Positions 40,237-50,018 of a stretch of DNA of 64,000 nt are shown in pieces. Position 1 is the first letter of the stretch. Each line of letters begins with the position of its first letter. The notes under the pieces were generated by a model, which was not told the DNA's origin, did no database searches, and saw only the letters and a program-made list of their open reading frames with translations. The translations under genes were made by a program, and so were the position numbers. This DNA comes from Pseudomonas umsongensis. Its GTDB lineage: Bacteria; Pseudomonadota; Gammaproteobacteria; Pseudomonadales; Pseudomonadaceae. The stretch is from positions 1,674,001 to 1,738,000 of the forward strand of contig NZ_NIWU01000001.1 of the NCBI RefSeq assembly GCF_002236105.1. Direction: 5' to 3'.

Positions 40237-40755
40237 ATGCCACGCATCAACCCTGTCAGCCTCGAACACGCCGCCGAGAACTCCCGCCCATTGCTCGACG
40301 GCGTACAGAAGAAAATCGGCTTCCTGCCCAACGTGTTCCGGGTCCTGGCCCACGCCCCCGCGGTACTGGCCTCCTACCTGCAGAACTCGGCGGCATTGAC
40401 GAAGACGTCCTTGAGCGCCAAACAGAAGGAAGCGATTTTCCTCGCCACCTCCCAGGTCAACGGCTGCGACTACTGCCTCGCGGCGCACACGCTGTTTGCC
40501 GGTAAGGCGGGGCTTTCCAGCGAGGAGATACTCAGTGCCCGTGAAGGCCAGCTCGATGCCTACGCGTTGCTCGCCCGGCAAATCACCGAAAGTCGTGGCC
40601 ACTTGGGCAGCGAGCAAATTGCCGCGGCCCGCGCCGCTGGCATCGATGACGCGAAAATCGTCGAAGTGGTCGCCCATGTCGCTTCGCAGACGCTGACCAA
40701 CTACCTGAACAACGTCGCCCTGACCGAGATCGACTTTCCGGCTATCGACGCCTGA
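40237..40755 (+). CDS. AhpD-like / carboxymuconolactone decarboxylase family peroxidase-related protein
   Basis: A 172-residue all-helical protein with the E-x11-C-x2-C-x3-H motif of AhpD (Glu65, Cys77, Cys80, His84 in NGCDYCLAAH). Such proteins act as alkylhydroperoxidases or thiol-dependent reductases. GGAG lies 8 bases before the ATG at 40237. It is followed 27 bases later by a glutaredoxin gene that could reduce its disulfide. Confidence 0.9.
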   Translation: MPRINPVSLEHAAENSRPLLDGVQKKIGFLPNVFRVLAHAPAVLASYLQNSAALTKTSLSAKQKEAIFLATSQVNGCDYCLAAHTLFAGKAGLSSEEILSAREGQLDAYALLARQITESRGHLGSEQIAAARAAGIDDAKIVEVVAHVASQTLTNYLNNVALTEIDFPAIDA

Positions 40756-40782
40756 ACCACTCTGCTGCAGAGGAAAAATTTC

Positions 40783-41034
40783 ATGAAGACGGTAACCCTG
40801 TACACCACCGACACCTGCCCGTACTGCCGCAGCGCCAAGGCGTTACTGGCCGGCAAAGGCGTGACACCGCAGGAGATCGACGTTCAGCGCACGCCCGGCA
40901 AACTCGAAGAAATGCTCAGTCGCAGCGGCCGGCGCAGCGTGCCGCAGATTTTCTTCGGCGACACGCACATCGGCGGCTTCGACGACCTGGCCAAACTGGA
41001 CCGCCAGGGTGCCCTGATGTCCATGCTGGCCTGA
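40783..41034 (+). CDS. grxC: Glutaredoxin (GrxC type)
   Basis: 83 residues with the CPYC active site (Cys12, Cys15 in TTDTCPYCRSAK), RSVPQIF with the cis-Pro, and GGFDDL for glutathione binding. It reduces protein disulfides with glutathione. It is probably co-transcribed with the AhpD-like gene. Confidence 0.93.
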   Translation: MKTVTLYTTDTCPYCRSAKALLAGKGVTPQEIDVQRTPGKLEEMLSRSGRRSVPQIFFGDTHIGGFDDLAKLDRQGALMSMLA

Positions 41035-41044
41035 TCCCCTGTTT

Positions 41045-41157
41045 GTAGGGAGCGAGCATGCTCCGGGCGGCGTTCCGACGATGGTCGTCAACGATGACGC
41101 GGGAAGCCTGGCACCCCGTGGCGCTCTTGAGTTTTTCGCGAGCATGCTCGCTCCTAC
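41045..41157. repeat. REP-type inverted doublet between convergent genes
   Basis: GTAGGGAGCGAGCATGCTCC and the inverted partner CGAGCATGCTCGCTCCTAC around GTCGTCAACGATGACGCGGGAAGCC. It separates the glutaredoxin and tctA stops. Confidence 0.85.
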
Positions 41158-41171
41158 AGGGGACCGACATC

Positions 41172-42680
41172 TCAGTCATCCTCATGCAACTTGATACCAC
41201 GTGCATGCAACAGCGGTGGCACCACCAGCACCAACAACGTCAGGGCCATGAACGCCGCCGAGATGGGCTGGGTCAGGAAAATCGTCCAGTCGCCCTCACT
41301 GATCGACAAGGCGTTGCGCAACTGTTTCTCGGCCATCGGGCCGAGCAGCATGCCGACAATCACCGGCGCCACCGGGAAGTCGAAGCGCCGCATCAGCACC
41401 CCAGCCCAACCGATGGCCAGCATCAGCAGCAGGTCGAAGGAAGAATGGCGCATGCCGTAGACGCCGATGGTGGCGAACACCAGGATCCCGGCGTTGAGGT
41501 AAGGCCGGGGGATCTGCAGCAGCTTGACCCACAGGCCCACCAACGGCAGGTTCAATATCAGCAAGATGACGTTGCCGATGTAGAGCGAAGCCACCAGGGT
41601 CCAGACCAGGTCGGCGGAGGTCTCGAAGAGCATCGGCCCAGGTTGCAGGTTGTAGTTCTGGAACGCCGCCAACAGGATCGCCGCCGTGGCGGACGTCGGG
41701 ATGCCCAGGGTCAGCAATGGCACCAACGAGCCGGTGGCACTCGCATTGTTGGCGGCTTCCGGGCCGGCCACCCCCTCGATGGCGCCCTCGCCTTTGTTGG
41801 CCGAAAACTCTTTCGGGTATTTGCTCAGCTTGCGTTCGGTGGAATAGGACAGAAAGGTCGGGATCTCTGCGCCGCCAGCGGGAATCGAGCCGAACGGGAA
41901 ACCGATCAGCGTGCCCCGCAGCCATGCAGGCACCGAGCGTTTCCAGTCGGCGCGGGTCATCCACAACGACGTCAGGCGATGCCGTCCCTCCGTCTGCTCG
42001 GTTTGATAAAGCAGGCTGTACAGGGCTTCGCCGACCGCGAACAAACCGACCGCCACCAGCACCACCTCGATGCCATCCACCAGTTCGGGTACGCCAAGGG
42101 TGTAGCGGGCAATGCCCGACGTCGAATCGAGGCCGATCAGGCCGATGGTCAATCCGATCCCCAGTGACGCAAAGCCACGCAGCATGGAGGCGCCGAGGAC
42201 CGCCGACACCGTGGTGAAGGACAGCACCAGGATCGCGAAATATTCCGCCGGCCCGAAATTCAGCGCCAACCTGGCCACCACCGGTGCGAACAGGGTCAGC
42301 AGGACGGTGGCAATGGTGCCGGCCACGAACGAACCGATCGCCGCCGTGGCCAGCGCCGGCCCTGCCCGGCCATTGCGCGCCATGAGGTTGCCTTCCAGCG
42401 CCGTGACCATGGACGAGGACTCACCGGGCGTATTGAGCAGGATCGAGGTGGTGGAACCGCCGAACTGCGCGCCGTAGTAGATCCCGGCGAACATGATCAG
42501 GGCGCCCGTGGGGTCGACCTTGGCGGTGATCGGCAACAATAAGGCCACCGTCAGCGCCGGCCCGATGCCCGGCAATACGCCAATGGCGGTGCCCAGCAGG
42601 CAGCCGATAAAGCCCCACAGCAAATTGATCGGCGTCAGCGCTGCGGAAAAACCCATCGCCAGGTTGGCGAGAATGTCCAT
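41172..42680 (-). CDS. tctA: Tripartite tricarboxylate transporter large membrane subunit TctA
   Basis: A 502-residue, about 12-helix permease with the TctA features [32 protein letters not shown] and [28 protein letters not shown]. It carries citrate or another carboxylate across the inner membrane with TctB and TctC. AAGGAG precedes its ATG. It is the last gene of the tctCBA operon. No adjacent TctDE two-component genes are present. Confidence 0.95.
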   Translation of the reverse strand: MDILANLAMGFSAALTPINLLWGFIGCLLGTAIGVLPGIGPALTVALLLPITAKVDPTGALIMFAGIYYGAQFGGSTTSILLNTPGESSSMVTALEGNLMARNGRAGPALATAAIGSFVAGTIATVLLTLFAPVVARLALNFGPAEYFAILVLSFTTVSAVLGASMLRGFASLGIGLTIGLIGLDSTSGIARYTLGVPELVDGIEVVLVAVGLFAVGEALYSLLYQTEQTEGRHRLTSLWMTRADWKRSVPAWLRGTLIGFPFGSIPAGGAEIPTFLSYSTERKLSKYPKEFSANKGEGAIEGVAGPEAANNASATGSLVPLLTLGIPTSATAAILLAAFQNYNLQPGPMLFETSADLVWTLVASLYIGNVILLILNLPLVGLWVKLLQIPRPYLNAGILVFATIGVYGMRHSSFDLLLMLAIGWAGVLMRRFDFPVAPVIVGMLLGPMAEKQLRNALSISEGDWTIFLTQPISAAFMALTLLVLVVPPLLHARGIKLHEDD

Positions 42681-42698
42681 GCTGTCGATCTCCTTGGA

Positions 42699-43184
42699 TC
42701 AGATCCAGGCGTTGACCAGCGGCGGCAGGGAGACGCCCAGCCCGGCATTGAACAACCAATAGATCGGCAGGGTCAGGGCCATGCCGATGGCCAGGTCGCG
42801 CAGCGGATGACGACTGCCAAAGCCCCGCGCCGAACAGGCAAACAGCAAGCCCGCCGCCAGCACGAAGCCGATGAGGTTGATGAGCACGGCCACACCGATC
42901 AAGCCTGCGGTGACCCAGGCCGCGCCGGCCTTGCCGCCCGCCACGGTGTGGGTCTGTTCGTTATCCAGTTCGCGAAAACCGCCACTCACCGCCTGATAAC
43001 TCAACAACACGCCCACCGCCCCCAGAAAACCCGCGACCACCCAGGGGTAGACATAGGCCGGCAGTATCACGAAGCCCATCTCCGGCGGAAAGCGCCAGGC
43101 GCCCACCGCCAACACGACGCTGAGCACAATCAAGCCAACGCCAATGGCCAACTGGGTCGGTACGACAGCGCGCGCACCGGCCAT
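42699..43184 (-). CDS. tctB: Tripartite tricarboxylate transporter small membrane subunit TctB
   Basis: 161 residues with four hydrophobic segments (LAIGVGLIVLSVVLAVGAW, YVYPWVVAGFLGAVGVLLSY, AAWVTAGLIGVAVLINLIGFVLAAGLLFACSARGFG and a last one). The start at 43184 follows the tctC stop directly, so a longer frame to 43262 is rejected. Confidence 0.9.
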   Translation of the reverse strand: MAGARAVVPTQLAIGVGLIVLSVVLAVGAWRFPPEMGFVILPAYVYPWVVAGFLGAVGVLLSYQAVSGGFRELDNEQTHTVAGGKAGAAWVTAGLIGVAVLINLIGFVLAAGLLFACSARGFGSRHPLRDLAIGMALTLPIYWLFNAGLGVSLPPLVNAWI

Positions 43185-43185
43185 T

Positions 43186-44151
43186 TCAAAGCAACCCGAC
43201 CTTGACCAACATGGCGCGCAACCGCACGTGTTCTTCCTCGACGAATTTGCCGAAATCGTCACCGGTTAGCACGCTCGGCGTCCAGGCATTGGTCTTGATG
43301 TTGTCCTGCCAGACTTTGCTCCGGGAAGCGGCCACCACCGCGTCAGTCACTTCCTTGCGCTGCTCGGGCGTGAGGCCCGCGGCGCCATAGACACCACGCC
43401 AGTTGCCGATAACCACGTCGTAGCCACTTTCCTTGAGGGTGGGGGCATCGATCCCGGGCACGCGCTCAGGGGCACCGATGGCGAGCACGCGGAACTGGCC
43501 ATTCTTGATGTATTGACCCAGTTCGGCGTAACCGCCGGTGATCACCTTGATCTGGCCGCCCAGGGCCTGGGCAACGATTTCACCGCCACCACCGGTAGCG
43601 ATGTAATTCACCTTGTTGACCGGCACATCCAGCTTGCCGGCCAGTTCAGCAATGCCGATATGGTCGATCGAGCCTTTAGAGCCACCGCCAAAGGTAACGC
43701 TGGTGGACTTGGCCTTGAAGTCCTTGATCAGGTCATCGAGGGTCTTGTACGGCGAGTCCTTGCGCACCGCGATCACGTTGTATTCGGTAAACAGGCGGGC
43801 AATCGGCGTCACGTCTTTCAAGCTGATTTGCGGTTTGTTCTGTTCAATGCCCGCAACCATGATCGCCCCGACCACCAGCAACGCATTCGGGTCGCCCTTG
43901 GTGCTGTTGGCAAACTGCGCCAGCCCTAGCGTACCGCCCGCGCCACCCTTGTTCTCAAAGGTGACGGATTTGGCCGCATTGGCCTCAATCAGGGCTTTGC
44001 CGAGCACCCGAGCCGTCTGGTCATAGCCGCCACCCACCGAACCGGGGGCCATGAACTTGACGGTATCCAGCGCGAAGGCCGGGGAGCAAAGCGTGGCAGC
44101 GGTAATGCCGACCAACAGACTACGGCTGAAGCTACGGATCAAAGCGGACAT
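43186..44151 (-). CDS. tctC: Tripartite tricarboxylate transporter substrate-binding protein TctC
   Basis: A 321-residue periplasmic binding protein with signal peptide (SLLVGITAATLCSPAFA), mature start LDTVKFMAPGSVGGGYDQTAR and the KNKGGAGGT-like FENKGGAGGTLGLAQF, features of the Bug/TctC family. GGAGG precedes the ATG at 44151. First gene of the transporter operon. The substrate is probably a di- or tricarboxylate. Confidence 0.95.
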   Translation of the reverse strand: MSALIRSFSRSLLVGITAATLCSPAFALDTVKFMAPGSVGGGYDQTARVLGKALIEANAAKSVTFENKGGAGGTLGLAQFANSTKGDPNALLVVGAIMVAGIEQNKPQISLKDVTPIARLFTEYNVIAVRKDSPYKTLDDLIKDFKAKSTSVTFGGGSKGSIDHIGIAELAGKLDVPVNKVNYIATGGGGEIVAQALGGQIKVITGGYAELGQYIKNGQFRVLAIGAPERVPGIDAPTLKESGYDVVIGNWRGVYGAAGLTPEQRKEVTDAVVAASRSKVWQDNIKTNAWTPSVLTGDDFGKFVEEEHVRLRAMLVKVGLL

Positions 44152-44382
44152 GCGCACCTCCTGAGTACCTTGTTTTTATGGGTGCCATTTGCACATGTGC
44201 AGTAAACGCCTGCGCGACGACATCCGGCCTGCCAACAAGCGTAGGCCATGACGCCGTTGATCGGGCAGTTTTAACTCGTTGACCTTATTCATGGTCGCCT
44301 CGCGCCTACATATGAAGGCGCCAGGCACATCCGTCCAAAAAAAGCTCGATTGCCCCCATCATGACCTAACCTCATAGGCGCA

Positions 44383-46791
44383 ATGACTATCAACCAGTCG
44401 AGCACGCCCATGCGTTATGCATTGAAGCTAGTGATCCTCATCGCTTTCGCGCTGCTGGGGCCGAGCGTCGGATGGCTGTCGGCGGCGCCCATGTCCGATG
44501 CCCCCGTCACCGCCCAGCCCCTCCCGTCCGCCAGCGTTTCCGACAGCGAGCTGGAGGCGTTGCTGGGCCAACTCAGCAGTTTCAAACAGCAGGTTTCACA
44601 GGCCAGCAATTACAGCCAGCTTGAAGGCCCGCAGGACCTGGTTCAGGCACTCATCAAGGAGGTCGATCGCCTGACGACGCTGCTGCTGCCCGAGCAGGCT
44701 CAGCTGCAGGCGCAATTGGGCGTGCTGGGACCCGCGCCACCGGATGCCACGCCCGAGAAATCCGACATCGCCCTGCAAAGAGCCACCCTGACGGGTCAAA
44801 AAGCCCTGGTCGACGCCAAACTGAAATCCCTGGCAACGCTTAAAAGCAGCGCGGCGGAATTGCTGATCCAGATTGCCGCCATTCGCCGCAGCCTGCTGGA
44901 ATCCGAAGTGACCCAGCGGACCCGAAGCGTGCTCAATCCCTGGTTCTGGGCAACATTGTTCAATCCGCCAGAGGATGACCGGCAAAAATTCAACGCATTC
45001 CTCCAACAGATCGGCGCCACGCTTGGCGCCACCTGGCGACCGGGCGAACGCCTGTTGACCAGCTTTTTAATCGTCATGGCCCTGGTTTTCTGGATCTTCG
45101 GTCGGAGGGTGGCCGAGCGCGGGCTGACCTGGCTGTGCATTCACCGGATGCCGGAAGGACGCCTGCGACGCAGCACCCTTGCGCTTTCATCGGTGGTGGC
45201 CACGATCCTGTCTGCCTGGATCGCCCTGCAGTTGCTGTTTTTTACCGTCACCCGCGAGCTGCCCCTGACGCCGCAACTCACAGGGTTTTCCCAGGATTTT
45301 GAAAAGATCGTCTATACCTGCGTGCTGATTACCGGCCTGAGTCGCGCACTGCTATCCACGCAGCACCCTTCATGGCGCCTGCCGGCCTTTGCCGATCCGC
45401 TCGCCCTGGCGATCAAACCCTACCCCACACGCCTGGCCCTGGCATTGCTTGTGCTGGTGTCGCTGGCGCAGATAACCAATGTCACTGGCATGACCCCGGG
45501 GCTGGTGATCTCGGTCCGTGGCCTGGTCGCATTGATCGTCTCGGCCATGATCGCCATGCTGCTGTTGCGCGTTAACAAAACCCGCCGGGACATGGTCGCG
45601 GCGGGCATTGCCCCCGAAGCGGGGCGGACGTTGGCCGGGATGATCTATGCCTTCGCCAGCATCGCGATCGCGATTTCCCTCCTCGCCCTGCTCACCGGCT
45701 ACATATCGCTCTCGCGGTTCATCACCTACGAACTGGTGTGGTTTTTCATCATATTCGCCGGCTTCTATTTGCTGACCCAGCTGTTCAAGGACGGCTGCGA
45801 ACACCTGTTTTCCCCCCGCCACTCCACCGGCAAGACCCTCAAGCAGCTGCTGGGCATTGGCGATACGCGGCTGGAACAGATTTCGGTCATCCTGTCCGGT
45901 GCCGGTCGCGCCGCACTGTTGCTGATAGCGCTGATCACCTTGATGGTGGGCGGGATCGGCTCGACGCTCGAACAACTGGCCACCAACATCCTCGCCATGC
46001 TCGGCGGCGACGGCCTGCGCAAACTGAACATCGTCCCGGCCAACCTGTTGCATGCCGTGCTCGCCGTGGTCATCGGCCTCTACCTGATTCGTTCGCTGCG
46101 GCGCTGGCTGGACGACGAGTTCCTGCCGAAAACCGAAATGGACCCCGGCATGTGTGCCTCGCTCAGCACGCTGTTCTCCAACATCGGCTATGCCTTGGTG
46201 CTCCTGCTGACCCTGTCATCGCTGGGGGTCCAATGGACCAACCTGGCCTGGATCGTCAGCGCCCTGTCAGTGGGCATCGGCTTCGGCCTGCAGGAGATCG
46301 TCAAGAATTTCGTTTCCGGCATCATCCTCTTGACCGAACGCCCGGTGAAAGTCGGCGACCTGATCAGCATCAGCGGGGTCGAAGGCGACATCCGCCGGAT
46401 CAACGTGCGGGCCACGGAAATACAGCTGGCCGACCGCTCGATCGTGATCGTGCCCAACTCGCAGTTGATCTCGCAGAACCTGCGCAACGTCACCCTGGGT
46501 GGCAGCGCCCAGGGGGTGGCGACACTTGAACTGATGTTCCCGCTGGACATCGACCCCGAGCAAGTGCGCAACCTGCTGTACGAGACCTTCAGCGAGCACG
46601 AGACCATTCTGGAAAAACCGGCGCCGGTGGTGCGCTTCAGCCAACTCAAACCGGAGGGCATTACCCTGACCGTCACCGGTTACGTCAACAGCCCGCGCAT
46701 GGTCACTGCAATCAAGAGCGAGCTGTTGTTCGAGATTCTCAAGCGGCTGGGTGCCGCCGGGATAGAACTGGCGAAACCGCCAACAGCGTAA
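44383..46791 (+). CDS. MscS-family mechanosensitive channel with large periplasmic N-terminus
   Basis: An 802-residue inner-membrane channel. A signal/anchor (LVILIAFALLGPSVGWLSAA) is followed by a coiled-coil-like periplasmic region (about 45-190, DUF3772-type), then about ten membrane spans. The MscS core has SVGIGFGLQEIVKNFVSGIILLTERPVKVGD (pore helix TM3 and beta domain), then NSQLISQNLRNVTLGG and VTGYVNSPR. Architecture resembles YbiO/MscK-like large channels. Such channels release solutes on osmotic downshift. AGG lies 5 bases before the ATG at 44383. Confidence 0.9.
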   Translation: MTINQSSTPMRYALKLVILIAFALLGPSVGWLSAAPMSDAPVTAQPLPSASVSDSELEALLGQLSSFKQQVSQASNYSQLEGPQDLVQALIKEVDRLTTLLLPEQAQLQAQLGVLGPAPPDATPEKSDIALQRATLTGQKALVDAKLKSLATLKSSAAELLIQIAAIRRSLLESEVTQRTRSVLNPWFWATLFNPPEDDRQKFNAFLQQIGATLGATWRPGERLLTSFLIVMALVFWIFGRRVAERGLTWLCIHRMPEGRLRRSTLALSSVVATILSAWIALQLLFFTVTRELPLTPQLTGFSQDFEKIVYTCVLITGLSRALLSTQHPSWRLPAFADPLALAIKPYPTRLALALLVLVSLAQITNVTGMTPGLVISVRGLVALIVSAMIAMLLLRVNKTRRDMVAAGIAPEAGRTLAGMIYAFASIAIAISLLALLTGYISLSRFITYELVWFFIIFAGFYLLTQLFKDGCEHLFSPRHSTGKTLKQLLGIGDTRLEQISVILSGAGRAALLLIALITLMVGGIGSTLEQLATNILAMLGGDGLRKLNIVPANLLHAVLAVVIGLYLIRSLRRWLDDEFLPKTEMDPGMCASLSTLFSNIGYALVLLLTLSSLGVQWTNLAWIVSALSVGIGFGLQEIVKNFVSGIILLTERPVKVGDLISISGVEGDIRRINVRATEIQLADRSIVIVPNSQLISQNLRNVTLGGSAQGVATLELMFPLDIDPEQVRNLLYETFSEHETILEKPAPVVRFSQLKPEGITLTVTGYVNSPRMVTAIKSELLFEILKRLGAAGIELAKPPTA

Positions 46792-46804
46792 CGCGAATGC
46801 CTTT

Positions 46805-46897
46805 GTAGGAGCTGCCGAGTGAAACGAGGCTGCGATCTTTTGATTTTGCATTTAACAATCAAAAGATCGCAGCCTCGTTTCACTCGTCAGCTCCTAC
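46805..46897. repeat. Long palindrome, GTAGGAGCTGC/AAAAGATCGCAG family
   Basis: GTAGGAGCTGCCGAGTGAAACGAGGCTGCGATCTTTTGAT and an almost exact inverse (one small indel). It separates the convergent channel and aldehyde dehydrogenase genes and probably terminates both. Confidence 0.88.
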
Positions 46898-46904
46898 GGG
46901 TTGA

Positions 46905-48395
46905 TCAGTGAGCGATGCACACCGATTTCAGCTCGGTATAGGCCTCGATCACCGCACGACCAAACTCACGGCCCATGCCCGACTGCTTGACGCCACCGAA
47001 CGGCATCGCCGGGTCGAGCAATACGTGGGCATTGACCCATACCGTACCGGCTTCGATACGCGGCACCAGGTTCATGGCCTTGCCCAGGTCGTTGGTCCAC
47101 AGGCTGGCGGCCAGCCCGTAGCGGTTGTCGTTGGCCAGTGCGATGACGGCGTCTTCATCGTCGAACGGCATCACTCCCAGCACCGGACCGAACACCTCCT
47201 CGCGCGCCACGGCCATGCTGTGGTCAATGTCGGCGAGGATGGTCGGCTGGACAAAGAACCCCTCGCCTTCCAGCAACTCGCCGCCCGCCACCACCCGCGC
47301 ACCTTCCTGGCGGGCCAGCTCAATGTGCTTGAGCACGCTCTGCTGTTGCTTGCGCGACACCAGTGGGTTGATCGCCGCCTCGCAGTTCATGCCCGCGCCA
47401 ATCGGCATCGCCGAGACCGCCGCCGCCAGGGCTTCGACGAATTTGTCGTGGATTGAGCGATGCACGTAGAAACGCGAAGCCGCCGCACACACCTGGCCAT
47501 TGTTCAGCAAGCCACCGAGGATCGCGCCCTGCACGGCTTTTTCGATGTCGGCATCGGCGAGCACGATCATCGGGTTCTTGCCGCCCAGCTCCAGGGAAAA
47601 ACGTGTCATGTTTTCCATGCACGCCACGCCGACGCTCTTGCCCACGGCGGTGGATCCGGTGAACGACACCTTGCTCACCAGTGGGTGCGCGGTCAGCACG
47701 CCGCCGACCGAGGCACCGCCGCCGGTCACCACGTTGAACACGCCCGCCGGAATGCCCGCTTCAAGGGCCAGCTCGGCCAGGCGCATGGCGGTCAATGGGG
47801 TTTCCATCGCCGGCTTGATGATCACCGTGCAACCGGTGGCCAGCGCCGGCATCAGTTTCCAGGCGGCGATCAGCAGCGGGAAGTTCCACGGCACAATGCC
47901 GACCACGACCCCCACTGGCTCACGCTTGGTGAACGCCGTGAATTTGGCACCCGGCGGCAGCGGGATCGACACATCGAAGGTCTGCCCTTCGATCTTGGTC
48001 GCCCAGCCGGACATGTAGCGCATGAACTCCACCGTGGCGTTCAGGTCCAGCGCGCGGGCCATGTTGATCGACTTGCCCTGGCTCAGGGTTTCCAGCTGCG
48101 CCAGCTCTTCGGCATGCTCCTCCACCAGGCGGGTGAAGTTCAGCAGGATGCGCTCGCGGTCCGCTGGACGCAGGCCCGACCACACGCCCGACTTGAAAGC
48201 CTGGTGCGACGATTGCACGGCGCGCTCGACGATCTCCAGGGGCGCGTCGAGGGTTTCGCACAGGGTTTGCCCGGTGGCCGGGTTGACCACTGCAATGGTC
48301 TGACCTTCGGCAAACACCCACTGGCCATCGATAAAGCAGCCGTGTTGGCGATCGAGGAATGCAGCAACCTGCGGCAGAATTTCAACGTTGCTCAT
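46905..48395 (-). CDS. NAD-dependent aldehyde dehydrogenase, phenylacetaldehyde dehydrogenase type
   Basis: A 496-residue ALDH. Catalytic Cys is in NNGQVCAAASRFYVH, the general-base Glu in LELGGKNP, and NAD-binding GSTAVGK is present. The opening AAFLDRQHGCFIDGQWV, PLPPGAKFTAFTKREPVGVV and the end PFGGVKQSGMGREFG..ELKSVCI resemble FeaB/PadA phenylacetaldehyde dehydrogenases. It lies 52 bases downstream of a small cytochrome c gene on the same strand. An alcohol or amine oxidation pathway supplying the aldehyde is inferred. The FeaR-like regulator lies about 11 kb away. Confidence 0.85.
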   Translation of the reverse strand: MSNVEILPQVAAFLDRQHGCFIDGQWVFAEGQTIAVVNPATGQTLCETLDAPLEIVERAVQSSHQAFKSGVWSGLRPADRERILLNFTRLVEEHAEELAQLETLSQGKSINMARALDLNATVEFMRYMSGWATKIEGQTFDVSIPLPPGAKFTAFTKREPVGVVVGIVPWNFPLLIAAWKLMPALATGCTVIIKPAMETPLTAMRLAELALEAGIPAGVFNVVTGGGASVGGVLTAHPLVSKVSFTGSTAVGKSVGVACMENMTRFSLELGGKNPMIVLADADIEKAVQGAILGGLLNNGQVCAAASRFYVHRSIHDKFVEALAAAVSAMPIGAGMNCEAAINPLVSRKQQQSVLKHIELARQEGARVVAGGELLEGEGFFVQPTILADIDHSMAVAREEVFGPVLGVMPFDDEDAVIALANDNRYGLAASLWTNDLGKAMNLVPRIEAGTVWVNAHVLLDPAMPFGGVKQSGMGREFGRAVIEAYTELKSVCIAH

Positions 48396-48447
48396 AAATC
48401 ACCTTTGAATTCAGATGGACGAGCCGGCTTGCCGGCGAAAGCGTCAA

Positions 48448-48837
48448 TTAGTGTTGTTCTTTGAGGAAGCACACCACCGCCTGGCGATCATCCGCCGAGG
48501 CCATGCCCATGTAGGGCATGTAGGTGCCAGGCACATAGGCCTGGGGTTGCGTGATCAGTTGCGCGATGTTCTCGGCTTGCCAGTCGATGTTCTTGTTGCG
48601 CATGGCTTGCGAGTAGTTGAAGCCTTCCAGCGAGCCGGACTTGCGCCCCACCACGCCTGCAAGGTTCGGCCCCATCATGCCCATCGTGCCTTTGCTCACC
48701 GCATGGCACACCCCGCATTCATTGGCGAACACTTCGGCGCCACGCTGCTGCAGCGGTGCGCAATCGGCGGCAACAGCAGCCTGCGCCAGAGTGACGGACA
48801 ACACAGCAACGAGGGACAAACGCAGGGTGGTGAACAT
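48448..48837 (-). CDS. Small periplasmic cytochrome c
   Basis: 129 residues with a signal peptide (LRLSLVAVLSVTLAQAAVA) and one heme motif CGVCH (Cys41, Cys44, His45). MGPNLAGVVGRKSG and the late Met in MPYMGMAS suggest a cytochrome c2/c550-like class I fold. The longer frame to 48864 lacks a ribosome site; AAGG precedes the ATG at 48837. Upstream partner of the aldehyde dehydrogenase, it may take electrons from a quinoprotein dehydrogenase. Confidence 0.88.
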   Translation of the reverse strand: MFTTLRLSLVAVLSVTLAQAAVAADCAPLQQRGAEVFANECGVCHAVSKGTMGMMGPNLAGVVGRKSGSLEGFNYSQAMRNKNIDWQAENIAQLITQPQAYVPGTYMPYMGMASADDRQAVVCFLKEQH

Positions 48838-49095
48838 AAGAAACGACCTTGAAAATCCACGCATTCGCTGGCAAAGCGAACGCCAACACTGAAAGTGCCG
48901 AGGCTTTGGTGCTTCGGCAGGTTGAGAGCGATTGTCGGTGGTCGCCGGCTAGCAGGTTTTGCCCTGCCTGCCAGTTGTGTTGGCGGTTCTGCCAAAGTGC
49001 TGCACGGGCGCGATCAGCGATAGCCAGGCTTGATCCAAAGTTCTGCCTATACTGCAATCCAGCCGCCCCGATCACCTGCGCTGAGGAACTGCTGG

Positions 49096-49812
49096 ATGAA
49101 TGTGACCGACTATTTCGATCGAGCCAGAATCATCAACATCGCGTCAAGAAAGGATCGCCGCGTAGAAACGGTACAAGAATTCGCGCGCAACGGCTTTCCC
49201 TTTGATCACGAAAAAGTCAGCTTTTTCCAGGCGGTGACGCCCAGTGAAGACAACGGTTTTCCAAGCATCGGCGCCAGGGGCTGCTTCATGAGTCACCTGG
49301 GGATCCTGGAAGAGGCGATACGCCTGAATGTGAAAAACATTTTGATCCTGGAGGATGACATACAGTTTTCCAGACGCATTTCCCACTATGGAAAACAGGC
49401 CATCGAATCCCTGCAAGGCATGGAGTGGGACATCGCCTACTTTGGCCATCCGTTCGAAGGCGATTCAAGCTCGCCCACCTGGAAAGCGGTCGACCAGCCC
49501 ATACACTTGTCGCATTTCTATGCGGTAAACGGCAAATGCATTACCCGGTTGCGCGATTTCCTGCTGCAGATCCTGGAGCGCCCGCCAGGGCATCCTGACG
49601 GCGGGCCAATGCACTATGACGCCGCCCTCAATACGCTCATTCATTCGAACAAAGACGTCCAGGCCTACTACTTCACCTGGAACCTGGGCTATCAAAGACC
49701 CTCGCGCACGGACTTGCATGCGCTGTCCCTGTTCGACAGGACGCCTGTCCTGCGCGATGTCATGGGCATGCTCAGGAAGTTGAAGGCCATGAACCTGAGA
49801 AGAATTCGATAG
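49096..49812 (+). CDS. Glycosyltransferase family 25 (LOS/LPS type)
   Basis: A 238-residue GT25-like enzyme. RIINIASRKDRR near the start and GARGCFMSHLGILEEAI..ILILEDDIQFS (the metal-binding D-D-D/E motif) are typical, with PGHPDGGPMHYDAALNTLI later. GT25 enzymes add galactose or other sugars to lipooligosaccharide. No other surface-polysaccharide genes are next to it. GAGGAA is 6 bases before the ATG. Base composition is lower in GC than the surrounding genes, a hint of transfer. Confidence 0.85.
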   Translation: MNVTDYFDRARIINIASRKDRRVETVQEFARNGFPFDHEKVSFFQAVTPSEDNGFPSIGARGCFMSHLGILEEAIRLNVKNILILEDDIQFSRRISHYGKQAIESLQGMEWDIAYFGHPFEGDSSSPTWKAVDQPIHLSHFYAVNGKCITRLRDFLLQILERPPGHPDGGPMHYDAALNTLIHSNKDVQAYYFTWNLGYQRPSRTDLHALSLFDRTPVLRDVMGMLRKLKAMNLRRIR

Positions 49813-50018
49813 TGTCCCGCTCCGCCTCTCTTTAACCGGAAACAATCCCACACTCCCCTCTCAATCAGTGCACCCACGTGTGCACTGTCACCTCGCCATG
49901 CAATCTGGCAAGCACAACCAACTCTTTGGCACCGAGGCAACAAGGCGCAAAAAATCCCGGCATTAGTATCTGGAAGGACCGCAACCCTGCGCTCAAGAAC
50001 AAGAACGGATGCCACACC

